Below are positions 52,567 to 60,401 of a stretch of 64,000 bases of DNA, in pieces. The DNA comes from Desulfococcus sp041737845 (GTDB lineage: Bacteria > Desulfobacterota > Desulfobacteria > Desulfobacterales > Desulfococcaceae). The position numbers and the translations under genes were made by a program. The number at the start of each line of letters is the position of its first letter. Position 1 is the first letter of the stretch. The stretch spans positions 47,884-111,883 of the forward strand of contig NZ_JBGSQX010000152.1 in assembly GCF_041737845.1 (NCBI RefSeq). The letters are read 5' to 3'. The notes under the pieces are model-generated. The model was not told the DNA's origin and made no database searches. It saw nothing but the letters and a program-made list of their open reading frames with translations.

Positions 52567-53807
52567 CGACCCTCCGGGTCGAACACCAGTGCCCCCAATG
52601 CGGTGCGCCGGCCGTCCTGGAAGAGACGGACCGGATCTTTACCTGCGGATACTGCCGGGTGAGTTCCTATCTCCTCCAGGACGGATGCTTCCGCTACATG
52701 CTGCCCCACGCCGCCCCCGAGGGAAGGAATCTCCTCTATTTTCCCTACTGGCGGTGCCGGGGCATGCTCTTCTCGTGCGGGCCGGACACCATCCACCAGC
52801 GGGCCGTCGACCACAGCCTTCCGGCAGCCCCCGCCGCCTGTTTCCCCCAAAGCCTGGGGCTGAGGTCCCAGGCCATGACGCTCAGGCCGGCATCCGGCGG
52901 GAACGGAACCCGCTTCATCTCGCCGGCGGCCGCGGCCCCCGATGCGGTTCTGGATTTCAAGGCCCATTTCCGGAGGGTCCTGCCCGAACCGGTCCATGTC
53001 GATGCCCTCGTCGGGGAAACCCTCAGCATGATCTACGCGCCGTTTTATGTGGACAATGCCCTGATGGACGCGGTCCTGAACCGCCCGGTGGCCCAGGCGG
53101 GCCCGGCCGAAGAGGCCATTTCCGATCTTCCGTCGGCCGGAGCCGACTGGACCCTCCGGTTCGTCCCCACCCTCTGCCCCAACTGCGGCTGGGACATGGC
53201 GGCGGAAAAGGACGCCCTGTCCCTTGCCTGCCCCGGGTGCCGGACCCTCTGGCGGGCCGGAAAAGACGGCCTGAAACGGATGACCTGCCTGACGCTCCCC
53301 GATTTGGATGGGTTTACGGAAGGGCGGCTCTTCCTGCCCTTCTGGCGGATCACCGCGTCGGTTTCGGGCCTGCCGCTGGCCTCCTACGCCGACTTTGCGC
53401 GGCAGGCCAACCTGCCCAAGGTTCTCCGGGACGGCTGGGAGATCGTCCCCTTCCATTTCTGGACGCCCGCCCTGAGATTGTCGCCACAGGGGTTCCTGAA
53501 GGCTGCGTGCGCCATGACCCTTGCCCAGCCCGGGGATGCCCCGGCCGGGGAGCTCCCGGACGGCCGGTGCCACCCGGTCACCCTCGCGTTCACCGGGGCC
53601 GTGCCGGCCCTCAAGATCCTCATGGCGGCGCTGCTGCGCCCGAAGAACCGCATCCTCCCTCGATTGGCGGGCATGACCGTTTCGGTAAAAGACGGCCTCC
53701 TGGTCTACGTCCCGTTCCGGGAAACCCCCCATGAATACGTCCATTCCCGCTTCGGCCTCTGCATCGGCAGGAACATGCTGCGGCTGTCCCGTCAGCCCCG
53801 GGGATAG
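52563..53807 (+). CDS. Zinc-ribbon protein coupled to the SPFH gene
   Basis: GTG 52563 overlaps the SPFH stop (GTGA). The ~414-residue protein starts with a zinc ribbon, CPQCGAPAVLEETDRIFTCGYC (partly quoted). A central insertion follows with a second ribbon (CPNCGWDM and CPGCRTLW) between two similar beta-rich units, each containing a FPYWRCRG or LPFWRITA motif. The two-unit arrangement suggests internal duplication. No membrane segment is evident. It likely binds its SPFH neighbour directly (inference from coupling and shared zinc ribbons). Confidence 0.8.
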   Translation: MTTLRVEHQCPQCGAPAVLEETDRIFTCGYCRVSSYLLQDGCFRYMLPHAAPEGRNLLYFPYWRCRGMLFSCGPDTIHQRAVDHSLPAAPAACFPQSLGLRSQAMTLRPASGGNGTRFISPAAAAPDAVLDFKAHFRRVLPEPVHVDALVGETLSMIYAPFYVDNALMDAVLNRPVAQAGPAEEAISDLPSAGADWTLRFVPTLCPNCGWDMAAEKDALSLACPGCRTLWRAGKDGLKRMTCLTLPDLDGFTEGRLFLPFWRITASVSGLPLASYADFARQANLPKVLRDGWEIVPFHFWTPALRLSPQGFLKAACAMTLAQPGDAPAGELPDGRCHPVTLAFTGAVPALKILMAALLRPKNRILPRLAGMTVSVKDGLLVYVPFRETPHEYVHSRFGLCIGRNMLRLSRQPRG

Positions 53808-53822
53808 AGCGCCCACCACATT

Positions 53823-53852
53823 TATCTTGATCAAAGGCCGCGATTCAAGATA
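53823..53852. promoter_or_regulatory. Dyad TATCTTGA-N14-TCAAGATA upstream of the His-rich gene
   Basis: Perfect 8-bp inverted repeats with a 14-nt spacer lie 40 bp before ATG 53892, with a TTGATCAA palindrome overlapping one arm. The geometry (short arms, ~14-16 nt spacer) resembles NikR-type metal-regulator sites. The sequence does not match a known consensus. Confidence 0.4.
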
Positions 53853-53891
53853 TCCAGAAGACTGACTTCCACATACTTACAGGAGACCCCC

Positions 53892-54188
53892 ATGAGCCAC
53901 CATCACGACCACGGCGATCATCATCACCACGACCATGACAGTCATCACCACTCCCATGACCATCACCACCACCACGAACCGGAAGCCATGTCATTCGAGG
54001 AAAAAACCAGGAAGATCCTGGCCCACTGGCAGAAGCACAATTCCGATCATGCCAAAACCTACGGGGATTGGGCCGGGAAAGCCCGGGAACACGGCATGGA
54101 CGAGGTGGCGGGCCTGATTGGCGAGGTCGAGGAGATGACGCTGGCCATCAACGTCAAACTCGAGGCGGCGCTGAAAAAACTGGGGTAA
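53892..54188 (+). CDS. Histidine-rich small metal-binding protein
   Basis: ATG 53892 follows ACAGGAGACCCCC. Residues 3-28 are dominated by His and Asp (MSHHHDHGDHHHHDHD and similar). Residues about 33-98 form a small helical domain (FEEKTRKILAHWQKHNSDHAK, GEVEEMTLAINVKLEAAL). No signal peptide is present, so it is cytoplasmic. It most likely binds or stores Ni2+, Co2+ or Zn2+. The neighbouring cobamide genes make cobalt an attractive candidate. Confidence 0.85.
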   Translation: MSHHHDHGDHHHHDHDSHHHSHDHHHHHEPEAMSFEEKTRKILAHWQKHNSDHAKTYGDWAGKAREHGMDEVAGLIGEVEEMTLAINVKLEAALKKLG

Positions 54189-54230
54189 TCGCCCGGGCCT
54201 GGGCGCCCCGGCGCCTCCCCGCTTTCGGAG

Positions 54231-55019
54231 CTACCAGCCGGCCCAGGTAAAGATCCGGTCGCCGGCCAGGGCGTTGAAGGCCCTGACCGTCATCACGCTT
54301 TCCGTGTGAAAGACGTTCATGAGGGCCATGGAAAGCCCTGCGGCGGCCAGCATGGGAAGGTAGGTTCGTTCGAGGCGCAGTTTCTTATCCAGCGGGCCAT
54401 GCCCCGTCGTCAGGTTGGAGATCCCTGCGATGGTCCTCACGGGGAAGCCCAGCAGATCGGGCAGGGTCCGGATCACCGAGAGGATCTCCATGTCCTGGCG
54501 GTTCCCGTCCTCCCACATGACCGGCGCGACGATGGGGTCGATGATCAGCCGTTCCCGGTCCACCCCCGCCCGCTGAAACGCCCCGAACAATTCCACCGCG
54601 ACGTTGAGACGTTCTGATTCATCGGCGGGGACGTGGCTGTTGGGGTAGAGAAGGTATCCGATGATGTCCGCGTCGTACTTTCCGGCCAGGGGCAGAATCC
54701 TCTCGAGCTTGGCCGGCTCCAGGGAAAACCCGTTGATGATGGTCCGGCTTTTCGAGACCTGAAGCCCGGCCTCCATGGCCTTGGGGTTGGTCGTGTCCAG
54801 CAGGACCGGCAGATCGGTGATGGATTGAACCGCCTCCACCAGAAAGGCCATCTTCTTTTCCGGGTCCCGGGAAAGGGGGCCGGAGTTGATGTCGACGGCA
54901 TCGGCGCCTGCGGCGACGCATTGCCGGACCAGCTCCCGGATGGGCGCCGGGTCCATTTCCTTGACCGCGCGGTCAACGGCCCCATGGGTGATCTGCAGAT
55001 TATCCGAAACCACGATCAT
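54231..55019 (-). CDS. Methyltetrahydrofolate:corrinoid methyltransferase-like (pterin-binding)
   Basis: ATG 55019 overlaps the upstream stop (ATGA); the extra codons to 55049 are in the cbiR gene. The ~262-residue TIM barrel belongs to the pterin-binding/DHPS superfamily. AGADAVDINSGPLSRD supplies the pterin Asp-x-Asn motif, followed by LPVLLDTTNPKAMEAGL and TRTIAGISNLTTGHG-like TIAGISNLTTGHG. AcsE/MeTr proteins of this type transfer the methyl group of 5-methyl-H4folate to a corrinoid protein in the Wood-Ljungdahl pathway. It could also serve demethylation pathways. It is the last gene of the cbiB-cbiR operon. Confidence 0.88.
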   Translation of the reverse strand: MIVVSDNLQITHGAVDRAVKEMDPAPIRELVRQCVAAGADAVDINSGPLSRDPEKKMAFLVEAVQSITDLPVLLDTTNPKAMEAGLQVSKSRTIINGFSLEPAKLERILPLAGKYDADIIGYLLYPNSHVPADESERLNVAVELFGAFQRAGVDRERLIIDPIVAPVMWEDGNRQDMEILSVIRTLPDLLGFPVRTIAGISNLTTGHGPLDKKLRLERTYLPMLAAAGLSMALMNVFHTESVMTVRAFNALAGDRIFTWAGW

Positions 55020-55867
55020 TTCCTGTTGCCCTCCCGACAGCGTTGCCATTGGTCTTCCAGAACCCGCAGGGACGGGACGAGGTGACGATAGGAAAAGACC
55101 TCCAGGGAGACCACGCCCTCAAATGCGCTCAATATCTCCATGATTGAAGGAAAATGGTTCGGGGCCATCTCGTCCAGCCCCACATGGTCCTGACCGGCGG
55201 ACTTGTCCCCGCCTGCAAACCGGACGCCGTGAAGATGAATGAGGGAGATCTTTTTCCGAAAGCGCTCAAAAAACCCCAGGGGATCGACGCCGTAAAGGAT
55301 CAGGTGCCCGATGTCCATGCAGACGGAGAGGCCGTAGTCTTCAATGAGGGGCGCGGCCCACACAAAGGGATAGTCGAGGGTCTCGACGGCGAGCCGGTCG
55401 CTCCGGACCCCTGTGCCGAGGAGGGCCTCAATCCCTCGGGCTGCGGCCTTCCGCCATTGGTCGACCCCTTCGGGATCCGCGGAATACCCTTCGTACGGCA
55501 GATGAAGGGCATAGGCCGAGGGAGAGAGGGGGGCGGTTGCCGCGATAAACCGTCCGAGGACATCGGCCGCCCAACCCCGCTCTTCGCCATCGGCAGCGGC
55601 GAGGGAGACGTCCGTGGGGAGATGCACATTGTAGCCGGTATCTGTTTCGGCGGAAAGCCGGCCAAGGGCCTCCACGGTCTCTTTGGACGGGAGACTGTCC
55701 GGCCGGCGGCTCTCGAACATCAGGAGTTCTATCTCATCAAAACAGGGGGCCAGGACCCGGACATTGGGGATATAGTCGTCCGGAAAGATGAAGGATGTCG
55801 TGCCCAGTCGGAATGGATAGACACCCTTGCAGGACGGTGGCGGCGGATAGGCCGGGGAGGCGGTCAT
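55016..55867 (-). CDS. cbiR: CbiR-like cobamide-remodelling enzyme (TIM barrel)
   Basis: ATG 55867 follows GAGGCTGACCAGACG; a longer frame to 55909 would overlap cbiB. The ~283-residue protein has the AP-endonuclease-2/xylose-isomerase TIM-barrel fold. Family-like features are YPFRLGTTSFIFPDDYIPNVR, APCFDEIELLMFES, TGYNVHLPTDV, ALHLPYEGY, VCMDIGHLILYG and ISLIHLHGV (metal-site His and Asp/Glu). CbiR, described in Akkermansia, opens the nucleotide loop of cobamides at the phosphoribosyl bond so that a new lower ligand can be attached. The position next to cbiB supports the assignment, which rests on remembered family motifs. Confidence 0.72.
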   Translation of the reverse strand: MTASPAYPPPPSCKGVYPFRLGTTSFIFPDDYIPNVRVLAPCFDEIELLMFESRRPDSLPSKETVEALGRLSAETDTGYNVHLPTDVSLAAADGEERGWAADVLGRFIAATAPLSPSAYALHLPYEGYSADPEGVDQWRKAAARGIEALLGTGVRSDRLAVETLDYPFVWAAPLIEDYGLSVCMDIGHLILYGVDPLGFFERFRKKISLIHLHGVRFAGGDKSAGQDHVGLDEMAPNHFPSIMEILSAFEGVVSLEVFSYRHLVPSLRVLEDQWQRCREGNRK

Positions 55868-55874
55868 CGTCTGG

Positions 55875-56840
55875 TCAGCCTCCCCACGCCCTTGAAAACA
55901 TCCCGGCATACCAGATGATCACGAACCACAGAAACGCGGACAGCTCCAGGAGGTCGCAGGCCCTGGGAATATCCTTTGCGGTGACATCGCCGAACGCGCC
56001 GCCGATATAGGGCTTGTCCACCACCCTGCCGTGATAGACATTGGGGCCCCCCAGCTTCACCCGGAGTGCCCCGGCAAAGGCGGCCTCGGCCCAGCCGGCA
56101 TTGGGGCTGCTGTGGCGGCGGCCTTCGTTTGCGGCCATGCGGAAGGCGGGGATGCCGCGGCGGTTGAGAAGCTGTGCGGCCAGCGCGATGACGGGCGCAG
56201 AGAGCCGGGCCGGAAGGTAGTTGGCCGCGTCGTCGATGCGGGCCGAGACCTTACCGAACTCCCGGTAGGCGTCATTCTTGTACCCCACCATGGAATCGAG
56301 GGTGTTCACCATCTTGTAGGCCGCAGCCAGCGGCACCCCGCCCAGGAGGAAGAAGAAGAGCGGGGCGATGAAGCCGTCCACGAGATTTTCCGCCACTGTC
56401 TCCACCGCGGCCCGGGCCACGCCGGCATCGGATAGCCGATCCGTCTCCCTTCCCACGATCATGGAAAGCGCGGACCGTGCCGCGGCCAGGTCCCCCTGCC
56501 TCAGGATACCATAGATCTCTCCTGCGGCGGCGGAAAGCCCCCGGGCGGCGATGCAGAAATAAAGAGCTATGATCTCAAGAAGAATCTGAAATTCAGGTGA
56601 AATGACGCAGGCCGCCCCGAACATTAGGGCGACAAGCGCCCACGTTCCCAGAATGAGGGAAAGGGCAAAAAGTCCGCCGGAAACCGTTGGCGGAACGGGG
56701 AGTTTCCGGAAGCGCGGCTCAAAAAATTCGATGGCCCGCCCCATGCAACGCACCGGATGGTGGGCGAATTGGGGATCGCCGATGAAAAAATCCAGCAAAA
56801 ACGCGGCGGGAAGAACCAGCCACTCGGCGGATAGCGTCAC
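55875..56840 (-). CDS. cbiB: Adenosylcobinamide-phosphate synthase (CbiB/CobD)
   Basis: GTG 56840 is preceded by GGGAGGAGGCAAGAG and is preferred over upstream ATGs at 56909 and 56873, which lie in the structured leader. The ~321-residue integral-membrane protein has typical CbiB motifs: LDFFIGDPQFAHHPVRCMG at the N-terminus, SALSMIVGRET, AAVETVAENLVDGFIAPLFFF, MVNTLDSMVGYKNDAYREFG and RRHSSPNAGWAEAAFAGAL. It attaches aminopropanol (or its phosphate) to adenosylcobyric acid. It is the first gene of the cobamide operon. Confidence 0.95.
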   Translation of the reverse strand: MTLSAEWLVLPAAFLLDFFIGDPQFAHHPVRCMGRAIEFFEPRFRKLPVPPTVSGGLFALSLILGTWALVALMFGAACVISPEFQILLEIIALYFCIAARGLSAAAGEIYGILRQGDLAAARSALSMIVGRETDRLSDAGVARAAVETVAENLVDGFIAPLFFFLLGGVPLAAAYKMVNTLDSMVGYKNDAYREFGKVSARIDDAANYLPARLSAPVIALAAQLLNRRGIPAFRMAANEGRRHSSPNAGWAEAAFAGALRVKLGGPNVYHGRVVDKPYIGGAFGDVTAKDIPRACDLLELSAFLWFVIIWYAGMFSRAWGG

Positions 56841-56856
56841 CTCTTGCCTCCTCCCT

Positions 56857-56964
56857 TGGGGCATTGCCTGCATACGGCCGGTTTTCAGACCGGCATGCCC
56901 TGAAAACAAAAACGGGGGAGAAAACGATCCCTCGGTAGAAACCGAAGAACCGTTTTGCTCCCCC
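56857..56964 (-). promoter_or_regulatory. Structured 5' leader of cbiB (candidate cis-regulatory RNA)
   Basis: Read on the minus strand, a long hairpin comes first (arms 56951-56964 and 56914-56926, one bulge, inner stem at 56933-56944), followed by GTTTTTGTTTT. Two mutually exclusive hairpins follow. One is nested (56895-56900 with 56859-56864, and 56889-56894 with 56877-56882). The other pairs 56900-56907 with 56881-56888. They end just before the cbiB ribosome site. A TTGACA-like -35 lies at 56992-56997. I found no cobalamin-riboswitch core (no conserved GCCACTG box). Confidence 0.5.
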
Positions 56965-57089
56965 GCCGAAGTACCAGAAGATGCGGTAGGATGTCAATCC
57001 ATACCATTTTAAAAAGCGCCGGCAAAACCATCCTGATGCCGGAACGGCCTGCCGGCCTTCACGGTAAGGCACGGCGGACGGACCTGATA

Positions 57090-57126
57090 CGGCTGAGACC
57101 GGGCCGGGCAGGCGGGGTCTCAGCCG
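57090..57126 (-). terminator. Strong hairpin after the secreted repeat-protein gene
   Basis: An 11-bp perfect stem (CGGCTGAGACC/GGTCTCAGCCG) with a 15-nt loop lies 20 nt downstream of the stop at 57146. It lacks a T-run, so it may act as a 3'-end stabiliser or a weak terminator. Confidence 0.5.
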
Positions 57127-57145
57127 GGGTCGGGACCCTGTCAAC

Positions 57146-59350
57146 TCATTGCGTAATCCCGATACCGTTGAACAGAACTTCCGTGACTTCATTGGGGCCG
57201 GTCTTTTTGTTGTTGAAGCCCCCGACAGTCAGCGTATGCCCCCCCGCCGTCAAATTGATGTTCAGGGTGACCTGCTGCCAAGCGGAATCTCCGATGCCGC
57301 AGATCTGTTCGAGATAATCCTTCCCGCCCAGCCCGACGAGCTTGCCGTCCACCGACACCAGGGCCTGACCGCACTCATCGGCGTCATACCGATTCGTGAT
57401 CAGCCGGTACATCAGGTTGATCTGGGCGCTGCCGCTGACAGGGGCCGTGAACTTCGACGTCCAGCCGCCGGACATGCCGTTCGTGATGTCCTTTTCATCA
57501 ATGCCACCGAGCATGACCTTCAGCGCGTCGCCTTCGGTGCTCCCTGAGGCATAGAGAGCGTTGTTGGTGCCTCGGAAGGTGTTGTCCGAATAGCCAAAGG
57601 CACCCAACACCGGCTGCGATCCGCCGCCATCCACCTGCGTGATGACGACATCATCGATGAACACCTCCGCCTGCTCCAGGGCCCCGGTCTTTTTGTTGTT
57701 GAAGGCCCCGATGGTCAAGGTGTGGGACCCTGATGCCAGGCTGATCTCAAAGGAGGCCTGTTTCCATCCGGAATCACTCCTCCCGCAGATCTGTTCGATG
57801 TAGTCGTTTCCATTCAACTGAAGCAGCTTGCCGTCGATCGCCGCAAGAACCTGTCCGCATTCATCGGCGTCGAACCGATTGGCGATCAGACGGTATTTCA
57901 GGGAAATGCCCACCATGCCCCCGGCATTCAAGTTAAACGTATCCGTCCATCCTCCGGACATGCCATTCGTAATGGCGACGGTATCGACCCCGCCCACGAT
58001 CACCCGCAGCGCCCCTCCGGAATAACCGCCATTCGCCACAAAATCACCTTTAGCATACAGCGGGTTTTTGGTGCCGCGGAAGGTGTCGTCCTTATAAACA
58101 AACCCTTCAGCCCCTGTAGTGAAGCTCTCTGAAAACAGCGTTGAACCGCAGGCCCCCACGCTGACGCAGTCGGCGTCGGCGCAGTCTGTACGGCCGTCGC
58201 CGTCGTTATCGTAGGCATCGGCGCAGGAATCCTCCACCTGCTCGCACAAGCCCCCGCCGGGGCCTTTGAGCCCGCCACAATCCGCATCGGCGCAATCGGT
58301 GGCGCCGTCCTGGTCATTGTCGATGCCATCGCTGCAGTTGGTCTCCTTGCTCGGGGGCTTGCAGTTGGTGGCGCCGATGCAGTCCGAATCTGTACAGTCG
58401 GTGTTGCCGTCCTTGTCATTGTCAATACCGTCGCTGCAGTTGGTCTCGGTTTTCGGCACAACGCAATTTGAGGCGGTTGCGCAATCGCCGTCCGCGCAGT
58501 CGACCTTACCGTCCCCATCATTGTCGATCCCGTCGCTGCAGTTGGTCTCGGTTTTTGGCGCAACGCAATTCGAGGCGTTGGCGCAGTCGCTGTCCGCGCA
58601 GTCGATCCTGCCGTCCTTGTCATTGTCGATGCCGTCGCTGCAATTGGTCTCCGGCGATGGGGCGACGCCGCCGGTCACGATGAAGTTGGACGGATCCGGC
58701 CGATTGATTTCATCCGTATTCTGAGGGACACTCTGGTTTTTAGTTAGCCAGATCTGGTCAACATGCGACCCCTTGTCCCGCCTAAGGATGGCAAACGACC
58801 TCACACCGGGGGTCGGAACATTGAAGCTGACCTTGAGACCGCGCTTTTCCGCCCCACCGCCGTCGGTATACCACGACCAATTGCAGCAGGTATTGGGAAC
58901 CCAGATGAAATATGCCATGGGATCACTCCCATAGCTTACCTCTTTCCCGTCGACGGTGGCAAAAAAACCGTTCTGGGTATGGTCAATGACATAGGTTCTA
59001 AAGTGAATATAGTAGGTTCCGGCGGTCTTAAAGTCGATATCATATTCCGCCCGTATGATACCGTCTTTGTAAACCAGCGTCGATGGGTCATTTTTAGTCG
59101 ATTCGATATATCCGGTGCCTTTGAATCCAGATTTTGCTGTATTTACAAACCATTGTCCACCAATGGTTCCGCCAAGCCGGGTATATTGTTCGGCGTCGAT
59201 CACGACCTCGTCATTGACGGTTTTGAATGTTGCCGCTGCTGCGGTGTCCAACGCACCGATCGCCAAAACCAGAAAACCGACCGACATCAGGCGGACTGCT
59301 GCATTGAATACAACCCTCCCGAAAGATATCTGTTTTTGCATGTTTTCCAA
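57146..59350 (-). CDS. Large secreted protein: N-terminal carbohydrate-binding-like part, Cys/Asp repeats, two copies of a new domain
   Basis: The 734-residue product begins with a signal peptide (ending TAAAA); ATG 59350 (or 59341) is preceded by AAGGAGATTGGAAAAC. Residues about 42-225 resemble carbohydrate-binding-module or DUF-type jelly rolls (EQYTRLGGTIGG, YYIHFRTYVIDH). Residues about 233-402 are five repeats of ETNCSDGIDNDKDGxxDCADxDC type, rich in Cys and Asp like MopE/calcium-binding repeats. Two copies of a ~150-residue domain follow (416-571, 584-734), each with YRLI(A/T)NR(F/Y)DADECGQ and FNNKKTG motifs. It has no PEP-CTERM or LPXTG anchor. Secreted or surface-bound; likely to bind Ca2+ and matrix. 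Function unknown. Confidence 0.85.
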   Translation of the reverse strand: MENMQKQISFGRVVFNAAVRLMSVGFLVLAIGALDTAAAATFKTVNDEVVIDAEQYTRLGGTIGGQWFVNTAKSGFKGTGYIESTKNDPSTLVYKDGIIRAEYDIDFKTAGTYYIHFRTYVIDHTQNGFFATVDGKEVSYGSDPMAYFIWVPNTCCNWSWYTDGGGAEKRGLKVSFNVPTPGVRSFAILRRDKGSHVDQIWLTKNQSVPQNTDEINRPDPSNFIVTGGVAPSPETNCSDGIDNDKDGRIDCADSDCANASNCVAPKTETNCSDGIDNDGDGKVDCADGDCATASNCVVPKTETNCSDGIDNDKDGNTDCTDSDCIGATNCKPPSKETNCSDGIDNDQDGATDCADADCGGLKGPGGGLCEQVEDSCADAYDNDGDGRTDCADADCVSVGACGSTLFSESFTTGAEGFVYKDDTFRGTKNPLYAKGDFVANGGYSGGALRVIVGGVDTVAITNGMSGGWTDTFNLNAGGMVGISLKYRLIANRFDADECGQVLAAIDGKLLQLNGNDYIEQICGRSDSGWKQASFEISLASGSHTLTIGAFNNKKTGALEQAEVFIDDVVITQVDGGGSQPVLGAFGYSDNTFRGTNNALYASGSTEGDALKVMLGGIDEKDITNGMSGGWTSKFTAPVSGSAQINLMYRLITNRYDADECGQALVSVDGKLVGLGGKDYLEQICGIGDSAWQQVTLNINLTAGGHTLTVGGFNNKKTGPNEVTEVLFNGIGITQ
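58145..58654 (-). repeat. Five tandem ~35-codon Cys/Asp repeats
   Basis: The segment encodes five near-repeats of the pattern ETNCSDGIDND(K/G/Q)DG..DC.D.DC spanning about residues 233-402 of the secreted protein. The first three are also very similar at the DNA level, a sign of recent duplication or of repeat-driven length change. Confidence 0.7.
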
Positions 59351-59491
59351 TCTCCTTCTTCTCCTTGTAAGCTTTAAAGAAATTAAAATTCAATAGGTTA
59401 TGCAAAAGAGGGTGGTTTTCGCTTTCACATCCTAAAAATGAACCGCCTTGTTCAGGGCCAACCCGTGCTTTTGCAAAAAAGTAGGTTATGA

Positions 59492-59510
59492 CCGTAGGGC
59501 CTAGCTACGG
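59492..59510 (-). terminator. Hairpin at the end of the Fn3 gene
   Basis: The stem CCGTAG/CTACGG with a 7-nt loop spans the stop codon of the gene ending at 59505. A T-run (read on the minus strand) lies about 12 nt further on. It could terminate transcription weakly before the next gene on the same strand. Confidence 0.35.
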
Positions 59511-60356
59511 CTGTTGTTTTATTTCTATCCCTTCGAAGAAGATCTCTCCATATTCATTGAGCCCGGTCTTTTTATTATTAAATCCGCCGACCGTCAACCT
59601 GTGGGACCCACCTGAAAGATAGACCTCAAGCGCAACCTGCTGCCACCCTGAATCGCCTATTCCGCAAATTTGGTCAACGTAATCTTCACCGTTGCAACCG
59701 GTAAGATTACCATCGACGGCAACCCAAACCTGGTTACATTCGTCAATGTCATACCGGCTGGTGATCAATCGATACATGAAGGATATGGTGGCATAACCGT
59801 TAGATTCCACATCAAATGCCCCGGACCATCCGCCTGAAATCCCATCTATAATGTTATTGATGTCAACCCCGCCGAGGGTCACTTTCAGCGCCTCCCCCTC
59901 GATGCTGCCCGAGGCATACAGGCCGTTTCGGGTATCGCCGAATGCTGAGTCCGCGTATTTGAAATCATTTGGATAAAAAATCTCGCTGCCGCTTCCCGGC
60001 TCCGCCGCTACTGCAGGAGTATACTGGATTTGGTTGGAATAAGGGCTTTCAACGCCGCCAGTGCTATAGGCGGTTGCGGCAAAATAGTAGGGTTTTCCCG
60101 GCGTAAGGCCGGAAATCACGCAACTTGTGGCATTGACCACATTGACACAGTAATCGTAGCTTTTGCTGGAAGCTCCATAATATATCTTATATCCTTTTAA
60201 GTCCGACGCTACAATTTTTCCCCAAGCCAATGTCACCTCGGCCGAATTCGCCTTTCCAATAAACAGAAGGAAGCCCGAAAGCAAGAACACCATGCATATC
60301 GAACGCGATAAACAGAATCGAAAACCATTTGGAAACGCTTGAAGTTTTTTTCTCAT
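59505..60356 (-). CDS. Secreted protein: fibronectin type III plus the shared unrecognised domain
   Basis: ATG 60356 follows GTGGAGAGGGGAT. The ~283-residue product has a positively charged leader and a signal peptide (ending GKANSAEV). An Fn3 domain follows at about 40-115 (AWGKIVASDLKGYKIYYGASS, SGLTPGKPYYFAATAYSTGGVES). The C-terminal ~150 residues contain the same domain as the two copies in the neighbouring 734-residue protein (YRLITSRYDIDECNQ, DYVDQICGIGDSGWQQV, GGFNNKKTG). Shared order suggests the two proteins act on, or at, the same surface. Transcribed in the same direction, 154 nt upstream of the larger gene. Confidence 0.85.
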   Translation of the reverse strand: MRKKLQAFPNGFRFCLSRSICMVFLLSGFLLFIGKANSAEVTLAWGKIVASDLKGYKIYYGASSKSYDYCVNVVNATSCVISGLTPGKPYYFAATAYSTGGVESPYSNQIQYTPAVAAEPGSGSEIFYPNDFKYADSAFGDTRNGLYASGSIEGEALKVTLGGVDINNIIDGISGGWSGAFDVESNGYATISFMYRLITSRYDIDECNQVWVAVDGNLTGCNGEDYVDQICGIGDSGWQQVALEVYLSGGSHRLTVGGFNNKKTGLNEYGEIFFEGIEIKQQP

Positions 60357-60401
60357 ATCCCCTCTCCACAACCTGAAATCACATCGCCTGAAAATTACCA
60401 A

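Noticed and set aside
56857..57146. Classical cobalamin riboswitch upstream of cbiB
   Set aside because: I could not find the conserved B12 box or core; only strong hairpins are visible, so it is listed as a leader of unknown type.
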